Positions 1-6,004 of a stretch of DNA of 13,966 nt are shown in pieces; positions within the stretch are counted from its first letter, which is position 1; each line of letters begins with the position of its first letter. Origin of the DNA: Candidatus Dadabacteria bacterium (lineage in GTDB: Bacteria > Desulfobacterota_D > UBA1144 > Nemesobacterales > UBA2774); NCBI GenBank assembly GCA_003229065.1, contig QIHJ01000014.1, positions 1-13,966 of the forward strand, read 5' to 3'. The translations under genes and the position numbers were made by a program. The notes under the pieces are model-generated. The model did not search any database. It saw nothing but the letters and a program-made list of their open reading frames with translations, and was not told where the DNA came from.

Positions 1-1
1 C

Positions 2-1894
2 AAGGTACTGAACGATCAGGCTCAGGAAATAAACCTTTACGGTGTGAGCTGGTTTGGTTTTGAGACTAACAATAATGTAGTACACGGTCTCTGGGCCCGG
101 AACTGGAAGGATATGATCGGGCAGATTAAGGGGCTCGGCTTTACTGCAATTAGGCTGCCTTTCTGCCCCGGAACCCTGGACAACGTTAGTCCGACCAGCA
201 TCGATTATTCGGCAAACCCGGACCTTCAGGGACTCGGGTCACTGGATATTATGGACAGGGTCGTAGAGGAGCTCGACAGACAGGGGTTCTACATACTTCT
301 CGATCACCACACCTCGGATTGCCAGACTATAGATGAGCTCTGGTATACGGGGAGCTACTCTGAGCAGGATTGGATAGACGACCTGACATTTATAGCTGAC
401 AGGTACAGAAACGTCGAGCGTTTTTTTGCTATAGATATAAAGAACGAGCCTCACGGGTCCGCGACCTGGGGCACCGGGGTAACGGCAACCGACTGGAAAT
501 TAGCCGCGGAGCTGGCCGCTTCAGAGGTTCTCACTGTAAACCCCGATATATTGATATTCGTCCAGGGTGTACAGGAAAATCCGTCGTGCTCGGGCAATAT
601 ACCTCACTGGTGGGGTGGGAATCTCGAACCGTTTAATTGTTTTCCTCTAAACATACCGGAGGATAAGCTCGTACTGAGCCCCCATGTATATGGCCCGGAC
701 GTATTCGTTCAGCCGTATTTTAACGACTCCGGTTTCCCCGGAAACATGCCCGCGATCTGGGAGGCGCATTTCGGTTATCTGGTGGAGCAGGGCTATGCGG
801 TTATCATCGGTGAGTTCGGCGGCAGATACGGAAACGGCGGCGACCCCAGAGACAAGGATTGGCAGGACGCCCTTATAAACTGGATGGACGGTAAGGGCAT
901 GACCAACTTCTTTTACTGGTCGTGGAACCCCAACAGCGGAGATACAGGAGGGATCCTGCAAGACGACTGGCAGACTGTTTGGGACGATAAAGTGGCGCTC
1001 CTGAGCCGGCTTATGGACGGCGACGTGCCTCCCCCTACACCCACGCCTCCTGTCGCGGCCTGCTCGGACGGTATCGACAACGACGGTGACGGTCTCACTG
1101 ATTATCCGGATGATCCCGGGTGCAGCGGCGTAACCGACAATGACGAATTTAACGTGCCTCCGGGCGGAGGGGATGTAAGCGCCTCAGTCTCCATCAATGA
1201 CGACTGGGGCAGCGGTTACTGCGCTCAGGTAGTGGTTACAAATAACGGATCAAGCACAGAAGACTGGGTCGTTACTTTTACTATTGAAGGAACCGTTAAA
1301 GATATGTGGAATGCCGAGTATTCACAGTCAGGAGATGAAGTTACGGCAGAAGGCGTTTCATGGAATAATACGATCGCGCCGGGAAATTCGGTTGATTTTG
1401 GTTTCTGTGCCGATAGAGTTGCGCCTCCGGAGCCGACTCCTCAGCCTACACCTCAACCGACCCCGCCGCCTCCGACTCCTGCGCCAACGCCTCCCCCAAC
1501 TCCTGCACCTACACCGCCCCCGCCCGTCTTTGAATGCTCTGACGGCCTCGATAACGACGGCGACGGGCTTACCGATTATCCCTCAGATCCAGGATGCGGC
1601 AGCTCAAGCGACGATGACGAGTTTAACGCGCCTCCGGGCGGAGGGGACGTTACCGCAAACGTCGTCATAAACGACGACTGGGGAGCGGGTTACTGCGCCC
1701 AGGTGACGGTGTCTAACTCGGGCTCGTCTCCGGAGGACTGGTTAGTCTCCTTTTCAATTGGGGGCACGGTCAGGAATATGTGGAATGCAACATATTCACA
1801 GAGCGGGAATACCGTTACAGCCGATGGGGTTTCCTGGAACAATGTTGTACAGCCTGGAGGAACTCAGAACTTCGGTTTCTGTGCTATACGCTGA
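2..1894 (+). CDS. Secreted GH5 endoglucanase with two CBM2-like modules (5'-partial)
   Basis: Probably hydrolyses beta-1,4-glucosidic bonds in cellulose outside the cell. The reading frame is open to the left edge: residues before the GTG at 44 read KVLNDQAQEINLYG, a normal GH5 lead-in, so that GTG is not the true start and the signal peptide lies outside the window. Numbering from the GTG, the catalytic domain spans about 1-325. It has the conserved Arg in RLPF (37), LLDHHT (85-90), acid/base Glu135 in NEP, SPHVYG (212-217), nucleophile Glu257 in IIGEFGG, and SWNPNSGDTGGIL (293-305). The last motif and overall layout closely resemble Acidothermus cellulolyticus E1 (GH5 subfamily 1) from memory. 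Two CBM2-like domains follow (about 378-457 and 536-614), each with four Trp and a Cys pair, and each preceded by an Asp-rich CSDG segment. A Pro-Thr linker separates the modules. It is convergent with murJ and unrelated to the dcw genes. Confidence 0.93.
   Translation, partial: KVLNDQAQEINLYGVSWFGFETNNNVVHGLWARNWKDMIGQIKGLGFTAIRLPFCPGTLDNVSPTSIDYSANPDLQGLGSLDIMDRVVEELDRQGFYILLDHHTSDCQTIDELWYTGSYSEQDWIDDLTFIADRYRNVERFFAIDIKNEPHGSATWGTGVTATDWKLAAELAASEVLTVNPDILIFVQGVQENPSCSGNIPHWWGGNLEPFNCFPLNIPEDKLVLSPHVYGPDVFVQPYFNDSGFPGNMPAIWEAHFGYLVEQGYAVIIGEFGGRYGNGGDPRDKDWQDALINWMDGKGMTNFFYWSWNPNSGDTGGILQDDWQTVWDDKVALLSRLMDGDVPPPTPTPPVAACSDGIDNDGDGLTDYPDDPGCSGVTDNDEFNVPPGGGDVSASVSINDDWGSGYCAQVVVTNNGSSTEDWVVTFTIEGTVKDMWNAEYSQSGDEVTAEGVSWNNTIAPGNSVDFGFCADRVAPPEPTPQPTPQPTPPPPTPAPTPPPTPAPTPPPPVFECSDGLDNDGDGLTDYPSDPGCGSSSDDDEFNAPPGGGDVTANVVINDDWGAGYCAQVTVSNSGSSPEDWLVSFSIGGTVRNMWNATYSQSGNTVTADGVSWNNVVQPGGTQNFGFCAIR
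1061..1414 (+). repeat. Cellulase module copy 1: CSDG segment plus CBM2-like domain
   Basis: This is the first of two homologous modules inside the cellulase gene, residues 340-457 counted from the GTG at 44. It opens with CSDGIDNDGDGLTDYPDDPGC, read here as CSDGIDNDGDG (340-350) followed by LTDYPDDPGC (351-360). The DxDxDG-like spacing resembles thrombospondin type 3 or EF-hand calcium sites, so calcium binding is an inference. The cellulose-binding-like part has Trp at 388, 408, 422 and 440 and Cys at 393 and 455, probably a disulfide. The second copy lies at 1535-1891. Confidence 0.8.
1424..1525 (+). repeat. Pro-Thr linker coding repeat
   Basis: About 34 codons encode an irregular run of PTP, PQPTP and PAPTP units between the two cellulose-binding modules (residues 461-494 from the GTG at 44). 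Such linkers are typical of secreted multidomain cellulases and keep the modules apart. A shorter one, PPPTPTPP (329-336), joins the catalytic domain to module 1. Confidence 0.85.
1535..1891 (+). repeat. Cellulase module copy 2: CSDG segment plus CBM2-like domain
   Basis: This is the second module, residues 498-616 from the GTG at 44, and it forms the C-terminus. It repeats copy 1 in order and spacing: CSDGLDNDGDG, the DPGC end, then a CBM2-like fold with Trp at 546, 566, 580 and 598 and Cys at 551 and 613. The two copies differ at many codons, including silent positions, so the duplication is not recent. Confidence 0.8.
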
Positions 1895-1918
1895 CGGGCT
1901 TTAAATATTCTATACAGG

Positions 1919-1956
1919 GGCGGACAGTTTGCTGTAGATTCTGTCCGCCTTTCTTT
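1919..1956 (+). terminator. Rho-independent terminator of the cellulase gene
   Basis: A perfect 9-bp inverted repeat, GGCGGACAG (1919-1927) and CTGTCCGCC (1941-1949), encloses a 13-nt loop and is followed by TTTCTTT. It starts 24 nt after the cellulase stop codon. The T-rich tail is only on the plus-strand side, so it should act on the rightward transcript rather than on murJ coming the other way. Confidence 0.85.
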
Positions 1957-2048
1957 ACTCGAAAAGACCATAATTTATATCCGGGCTTTAAATATCTGTT
2001 CGGGTGGGTGTATAGACTTATATTTAATAGCTATGCAGATACAGAGCT

Positions 2049-3617
2049 CTAATCGCGGGTTAGTCTCCTTTTAACCATACCGAACAGAAAGTCCGACTCT
2101 TTTACCCTGAGCAACTTTGCAAGCCCGAAGTAAATCACCGCCGAAAGTACGATCGAACCTGCTAATACGCCGATTTTCTCCCATGAAAATTGCGAATCGC
2201 TCCAATCCGCAAGTCCCGAGAACTTCCATGCCGCAGCGCCCATAATTAGTGATATCGGGACTAGTTTTGCGCATAGAATCAGTATGGATTTTACCTTTAT
2301 GTCACCGACCCGTCTCTCAACCAGGTAAAAGAGCAGAATAAAATTGAGAATAGAAGAGATAGAGCTTGCTACGGCGAGGCCGGTGTGAAGCATCCCGAGC
2401 TTAAAGCCCAGCACATAACCGAATACCGCGTTGGCTATGAATGCTATAAAGGCAATTATGACCGGGGTTTTCGTGTCCTGCATCGCGTAGAAAGCGGGGG
2501 CCGTAATCCTTATCCCCCCGACTGCCCAGAGCCCGAGCGCATAGCCGAAAATGGCCTGAGAGGTAAATATTGTAGCCGCATAGGAAAATTCGCCTCTCTG
2601 GTAGAGGAGATTACAGATAGGTACCCTGAGCACGATAAGGCCTACCAGGGCCGGTATCAGTATGAAGAGCATTATCCTCAAAGTGTAGGAGTAGGTCTCC
2701 CTGAATTTCCCGAATTCCCCTTTTGATATGTGTGAGGAGAGACTCGGGAGCAGCACGGTTGCGATAGATACGGCGATTATCCCAAGCGGGAACTCTATCA
2801 GCCGCTCGGCAAAATAGAGGTAGGAAATACTCCCCTGAGGCATAAACGAGGCGTACTGTGTGTTGACTATTATATTGATCTGGTAAACGGCTACTCCGAA
2901 GAGTTGAGGGACAATTAACAGGGCTATACGTTTGACCGCCGGGTGTCTGAAGCTCTTATTAAATCCAAATAGAAAACCGCGGGTTTGTAAAAACGGAAGC
3001 TGCAGCGCAAACTGGAGAACCCCTCCCAGCATAACGCCCACAGCGGCAGAGTAAATCGGGACGCCGAGGCTCCGGTGGATAAAAAATATTGCTGCTATAA
3101 TGCAGATATTCGAAAGAGCGGGAGAAATGGCCGGTGCGAAGAAATGCCTGAGCGAGTTCAGCACGCCCATGGATAGAGCGGTAAGCGAAATGAATAGTAT
3201 ATACGGGAACATGTAGCGGTTAAGCGTTACTGCCAGATCAAACGTTTCTGCGTCGAAACCGGCTGCGAATAATTTGATTATGTATGGAGAGAGAAGCACG
3301 CCCGCTATAGATATAAGTACTAAAAGACAAAACAGTATCGTAAATACCGTGTCTGCGACCTTTTTGGCCTCTTCTTTATTGCCTTTTTCCAGGTAATCGG
3401 TGAAAACCGGAATAAAGGAGATCGTGAGCGACCCCTCGGCAAAGAGCCGCCTAAGGAGGTTGGGTATTCTAAACGCTACCCAGAATGCATCAGTCGAGGC
3501 GGATGCGCCAAAGAAATATGCTATAACCATATCCCGGGCGTACCCTGCAATCCTGCTTAGAAAGGTAAGTGAGCCGACAAGTCCGGCAGAGCGGGTTATT
3601 TCTTCATGCTGTTTCAT
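2049..3617 (-). CDS. murJ: Lipid II flippase MurJ (MviN family)
   Basis: Inner-membrane flippase of the MOP superfamily, thought to move lipid II from the cytoplasmic to the periplasmic face for peptidoglycan polymerisation. The 522-aa product matches the usual family length and is strongly hydrophobic with many membrane segments. The N-terminus carries the family signature: FLSRIAGYARD (19-29), FFGASASTDAF (35-45) and FRIPNLLRRLFAEGS (49-63), including Arg and Asp residues that line the transport cavity in E. coli MurJ. It ends with the basic tail VKRRLTRD and a TAG stop. Its ATG overlaps the TGA of the small upstream gene (ATGA, 3617-3614), so translation is probably coupled; the local Shine-Dalgarno match is weak. 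It is divergent from the dcw cluster, whose product lipid II it would transport. Confidence in the assignment is high. Confidence 0.96.
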   Translation of the reverse strand: MKQHEEITRSAGLVGSLTFLSRIAGYARDMVIAYFFGASASTDAFWVAFRIPNLLRRLFAEGSLTISFIPVFTDYLEKGNKEEAKKVADTVFTILFCLLVLISIAGVLLSPYIIKLFAAGFDAETFDLAVTLNRYMFPYILFISLTALSMGVLNSLRHFFAPAISPALSNICIIAAIFFIHRSLGVPIYSAAVGVMLGGVLQFALQLPFLQTRGFLFGFNKSFRHPAVKRIALLIVPQLFGVAVYQINIIVNTQYASFMPQGSISYLYFAERLIEFPLGIIAVSIATVLLPSLSSHISKGEFGKFRETYSYTLRIMLFILIPALVGLIVLRVPICNLLYQRGEFSYAATIFTSQAIFGYALGLWAVGGIRITAPAFYAMQDTKTPVIIAFIAFIANAVFGYVLGFKLGMLHTGLAVASSISSILNFILLFYLVERRVGDIKVKSILILCAKLVPISLIMGAAAWKFSGLADWSDSQFSWEKIGVLAGSIVLSAVIYFGLAKLLRVKESDFLFGMVKRRLTRD

Positions 3618-3829
3618 GTGTATTCAATCTCTTCGAAATCAAGCTCACTCTTTAAATCCTGCAAAAGCGCCCTTGCTTCATCTTCCCTGTCCGGTGTCGT
3701 TATAATGTTTATCACCCCGGAGGCGGGGTCATCTGTCCTTACCCAGGCAAGGTGTGAGTAGGTTCCCATTATTGATTGGAAATACACTGCCTCGCTGTTA
3801 TCTCTCAGTTTTATACGAATAACCGGCAT
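3614..3829 (-). CDS. Small DUF4911-like protein, first gene of the murJ operon
   Basis: A 71-aa protein of unknown function. It reads MPVIRIKLRDNSEAVYF at the start, has a central YSHLAWVRTDDPASGVINI, and a charged helical end (DREDEARALLQDLKSEL). The pattern of a basic N-terminal strand, an Arg-Thr-x-Asp-Pro turn followed by a Gly-x-Ile/Val strand, then a Leu-rich helix resembles DUF4911 proteins of deltaproteobacteria and relatives. That match is from memory and moderately sure. It has no signal peptide or membrane segment. I chose the ATG at 3829; the same frame also opens at a TTG at 3844 with no Shine-Dalgarno sequence. Its stop overlaps the murJ start, so the two are co-translated, which hints at a role linked to envelope synthesis without proving it. 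Confidence 0.8.
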   Translation of the reverse strand: MPVIRIKLRDNSEAVYFQSIMGTYSHLAWVRTDDPASGVINIITTPDREDEARALLQDLKSELDFEEIEYT

Positions 3830-3863
3830 AGAAGTTAATCCCAAAATATATAATCTGATCGCA

Positions 3864-3891
3864 GTTATAAAGTACGGGAATTATATATCAA
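3864..3891 (-). promoter_or_regulatory. Candidate sigma-70 promoter for the DUF4911-like gene and murJ
   Basis: On the minus strand, TTGATA (3891-3886) is followed after 16 nt by TATAAC (3869-3864). This gives a start site near 3857 and a leader of about 28 nt before the ATG at 3829. The region is AT-rich, so a chance match is possible. Confidence 0.4.
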
Positions 3892-3924
3892 TTTACTCAA
3901 AGTTCCGATTCTACTATATCTTAA

Positions 3925-3970
3925 AAACACATAAAAATCCCGGAATGTCTACCTGTTTACAAACTCCGGG
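3925..3970 (-). terminator. Possible minus-strand terminator-like hairpin
   Basis: CCCGGA (3970-3965 on the minus strand) can pair with TCCGGG (3944-3939) across a 20-nt loop. On the minus strand the stem is followed by ATTTTTATGTGTTTTT. A six-bp stem with a long loop is weak, and no upstream minus-strand gene is visible. It could end an antisense or small transcript, attenuate readthrough toward murJ, or be chance. Confidence 0.25.
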
Positions 3971-3995
3971 TGGTATAAAATGGCATGGTATTATT
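3956..3995 (+). promoter_or_regulatory. Degenerate second copy of the MraZ promoter/operator
   Basis: TTTACAAACT (3956-3965) matches TTGACAAACT of the main -35 region at 9 of 10 positions. The 23 bases at 3965-3987 match 4214-4236 at 20 of 23, keeping GTGGTATAAA and TGGCATG. The GGTATTATT after it matches GGTACTATT before the mraZ start. Relative to the main copy it lacks about 23 bp carrying the first operator unit and -10 element, plus 5 bp in the last unit. Two TGG units at the 10-bp period remain (3971 and 3981), plus an off-phase one at 3986. Whether it still binds MraZ is unknown. Confidence 0.6.
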
Positions 3996-4181
3996 TTATA
4001 GCGGAATTAGGCTAAATTTAAATACTTATAGTTATAAGGTGGTTACGATGCATAGTTGAAGTATCAGTCTCTGGGCCACATCTAATTCTATTTATATTAA
4101 TACAGGTATAATGAGTGGAAAAATAATTTTATTTTCACCTATCGCCGATTTGGAAAAAATCAATAAATATCAAAACCTTAC

Positions 4182-4210
4182 TTGACAAACTTAATACAAA
4201 ATTATATAGT
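4182..4210 (+). promoter_or_regulatory. Sigma-70 promoter of the dcw cluster
   Basis: A consensus -35 TTGACA (4182-4187), a 17-bp spacer and a -10 TATAGT (4205-4210) predict a start site near 4217, about 33 nt before mraZ. The -10 overlaps the first MraZ operator unit, as expected for autorepression. Confidence 0.8.
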
Positions 4211-4242
4211 GGTTCAGAGTGGTATAAAGTGGCATGAGATGG
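4208..4242 (+). promoter_or_regulatory. MraZ operator: four direct repeats at 10-bp period
   Basis: AGTGG (4208-4212), AGTGG (4218-4222), AGTGG (4228-4232) and GATGG (4238-4242) lie exactly 10 bp apart, so they are on nearly the same face of the helix. MraZ proteins are known to bind short direct TGGG or GTGG-type repeats separated by about 5 nt upstream of their own gene in E. coli and Mollicutes; this array fits that pattern. It covers the -10 element, the predicted start site and the leader up to 7 nt before the mraZ ATG. It also includes the only Shine-Dalgarno-like bases (GAGAT). Confidence 0.8.
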
Positions 4243-4249
4243 TACTATT

Positions 4250-4696
4250 ATGTTCAGAGGACGTTACGAGCACACAATGACCGATAAAGGCAGAGTAAGC
4301 ATGCCCGCTAAATTCCGTGAAATTTGTAAGGAAAAGTACGGGGATGAAACCTTTGTAATAACGAATTTTGATAAATGCCTTGTCGCATATCCTCTTAAGG
4401 AATGGAACGAGATTGAGCGTAAAGTGTCTGAGCTCCCTCAGTTTAAACAAGAGGTTATCTCCTTTCTCCGCTACCTTATGGGCGGGGCCGTTGACTGCCC
4501 GATCGACGGACAGGGGAGGGTGCTCATACCGCAGCCGCTCAGGAACCACGCTCGTATAAATAGAGATGTTGTAATGGTAGGCATGCTGACGAGGATAGAA
4601 ATATGGTCTAAGGAAGTTTGGGACGTTGAGCAGTCAGAGCATGCGTATGAAGAATTTAAAAAGAGTAGAGAAACACTTGCCGGACAAGGACTATAA
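4250..4696 (+). CDS. mraZ: Transcriptional regulator MraZ
   Basis: A 148-aa cytoplasmic DNA-binding protein of the AbrB-like fold, which forms a ring oligomer and represses the dcw operon in species where it has been tested. It starts MFRGRYEHTMTDKGRVSMPAK, shown as MFRGRYEH (1-8) and TMTDKGRVSMPAK (9-21). The two tandem SpoVT/AbrB half-domains each carry the DxxGR signature: DKGR (12-15) and DGQGR (86-90, followed by VLIPQPLR). The length is normal. The ATG lies 7 nt after the last operator unit. It is the first gene of the cluster, with rsmH starting 4 nt after its stop. Confidence 0.97.
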   Translation: MFRGRYEHTMTDKGRVSMPAKFREICKEKYGDETFVITNFDKCLVAYPLKEWNEIERKVSELPQFKQEVISFLRYLMGGAVDCPIDGQGRVLIPQPLRNHARINRDVVMVGMLTRIEIWSKEVWDVEQSEHAYEEFKKSRETLAGQGL

Positions 4697-4700
4697 AATA

Positions 4701-5660
4701 ATGGAAAGCCCTCTACTAGACACGGCAAAACCGATGCATAAGTCGGTTATGACAAGAGAGGTTACGGATTATTTAGTGACCGAGACAGGAGGCGTATACG
4801 TAGACGCCACACTCGGGCTCGGGGGACATACGCAGGCTATATTAGAGCATACAGGGTACAAATGCCGGGTTATCGGTCTTGATGTCGATGAGGAAGCAAT
4901 ATCCATTTCGGCCGATCTCCTATCCAAGTATAAGAGCCGGGTAGTGCTAAGAAACAGCAATTTCTCTCAGATAGACAGTGTGCTGGAAGACCTGGGTATA
5001 GGGCTTGTGGACGGCATAGTAGCAGATCTGGGGATGTCTTCTTTTCAGCTAGAGTCGAGCGAAAGAGGATTCAGCTTTATGAGAGACGAAGTGCTCGATA
5101 TGAGAATGGACCCCAGGCTCCGCTTTACCGCGCATGATCTGGTGAATGAAATGAGTGTTGATGAGATATCTAAAGTCTTGAAAATATACGGTGAGGAAAA
5201 GTGGTCGAAGAGAATTGCCAGTCATATAATCGAAGCAAGGAAAGAGAGACCGATCGAAACTTCAGCCGAGCTTGCCAAAGTGGTATCAGGAGCAATTCCG
5301 AAAAAGTTTCATCCCGCTAGAATTCATCCCGCGACGAAGACATTTCAGGCACTAAGGATTGCAGTAAATAATGAGCTGGACAATATAAAGGAGTTTCTGG
5401 ATAAAGCTGTTTCGTTACTAAAACCCGGAGGGAGGCTGGTTGTAATTTCTTTTCATTCACTTGAAGACAGGCTTGTTAAGAGCGCATTTCGGCGCTTGTC
5501 CGACCCATGTGTTTGTCCTCCCGGAATGCCTCGGTGCGGCTGCGGCAAAGAGAGTGTTATGAAAATTATGACCCGCTCTCCAGTACTTCCCGGGCAAGAC
5601 GAAATTATTGATAACCCTAGGGCGAGAAGCGCGAAACTCAGAGTAGGAGAAAGGATATAG
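4701..5660 (+). CDS. rsmH: 16S rRNA (cytosine(1402)-N(4))-methyltransferase RsmH
   Basis: S-adenosylmethionine-dependent methyltransferase acting on C1402 of 16S rRNA in the small subunit (also known as MraW). The frame runs back to a TTG at 4626 inside mraZ, but I chose the ATG at 4701. It is preceded by AAGGA at 10 nt and gives 319 aa, close to the 313 aa of E. coli. Motifs: YVDATLGLGGHT (33-44, SAM loop), GLDVD (59-63), ADLGMSSFQL (108-117), MDPR (136-139), HPATKTFQALRIAVNNEL (209-226) and VISFHSLEDR (248-257). The C-terminal part has a CxCx6CxC cluster (270, 272, 279, 281), a possible metal site also seen in other family members. It lies between mraZ and ftsL as in most dcw clusters. Confidence 0.96.
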   Translation: MESPLLDTAKPMHKSVMTREVTDYLVTETGGVYVDATLGLGGHTQAILEHTGYKCRVIGLDVDEEAISISADLLSKYKSRVVLRNSNFSQIDSVLEDLGIGLVDGIVADLGMSSFQLESSERGFSFMRDEVLDMRMDPRLRFTAHDLVNEMSVDEISKVLKIYGEEKWSKRIASHIIEARKERPIETSAELAKVVSGAIPKKFHPARIHPATKTFQALRIAVNNELDNIKEFLDKAVSLLKPGGRLVVISFHSLEDRLVKSAFRRLSDPCVCPPGMPRCGCGKESVMKIMTRSPVLPGQDEIIDNPRARSAKLRVGERI

Positions 5661-5680
5661 CTAAGGCTAAGTCAGGCACT

Positions 5681-6004
5681 TTGGGTGCGAGACAGAAGAT
5701 AAAAAGAGAGAATAAAGCAGTATCGGGCGGCTTACTGCTCTTAGTTGTACTCTCTGTCGCCTTGGCGCTCGGCTATCTGAGGATTAAGGCGGAAGCTATA
5801 AGGCTCGGATATGAAATCTCCTGGAACGAGAAAGAAACCAAGGAGCTCCTTAAAGAAAATAAGACGCTTAAGTCTGAATTTATGAAAGCAATATCCGCCG
5901 ATAGCCTCGAAGGCACGGCAATGGAGCTTGGATTTAAGTTTCCTACCCAACAAGACATTGTATACGTTGAGCAAAAACATATTCTTAGTGATAAGATGGA
6001 ATGA
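5681..6004 (+). CDS. ftsL: Cell division protein FtsL
   Basis: A 107-aa bitopic membrane protein of the divisome, expected to act with FtsB and FtsQ to scaffold and activate FtsW-FtsI at the septum. It has a basic cytoplasmic start (RQKIKREN), one membrane segment at about 15-33, then a periplasmic coiled coil rich in Glu, Lys and Leu at about 45-72. The end, LGFKFPTQQDIVYVE, is characteristic of FtsL. Sequence conservation in this family is low, so position between rsmH and ftsI carries much of the call. The only standard start in reach is a TTG at 5681 with a weak upstream AAGG; the frame is open back to a stop at 5618-5620 but without ATG or GTG. Its TGA overlaps the ftsI ATG. Confidence 0.88.
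   Translation: MGARQKIKRENKAVSGGLLLLVVLSVALALGYLRIKAEAIRLGYEISWNEKETKELLKENKTLKSEFMKAISADSLEGTAMELGFKFPTQQDIVYVEQKHILSDKME

Larger units (their letters stand above)
3830..4249. other. Divergent AT-rich intergenic regulatory region
   Basis: This 420-bp gene-free stretch separates the leftward murJ operon from the rightward dcw cluster and is clearly richer in A and T than the flanking genes. It contains the candidate murJ promoter (3864-3891), a 6-bp inverted repeat with a T-rich minus-strand tail (3925-3970), a degenerate second MraZ promoter/operator (3956-3995), and the main mraZ promoter and operator (4182-4242). A perfect TATAAT occurs at 4107-4112 but lacks a good -35 element. I see no convincing ORF, tRNA or riboswitch in it. 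Confidence 0.8.

Noticed and set aside
1284..1670. Plus-strand frame of 128 codons inside the cellulase with Arg/Leu/Pro repeats.
   Set aside because: It is the out-of-frame reading of the Pro-Thr linker and CBM2 modules; the real frame has clear domains.
4107..4112. TATAAT as a second promoter for the dcw cluster.
   Set aside because: No acceptable -35 at 16-18 bp and no extended -10; the region is AT-rich enough to give this by chance.
4626..4700. N-terminal extension of rsmH from a TTG inside mraZ.
   Set aside because: The extra 25 residues have no counterpart in RsmH, and the ATG at 4701 has AAGGA at proper spacing.
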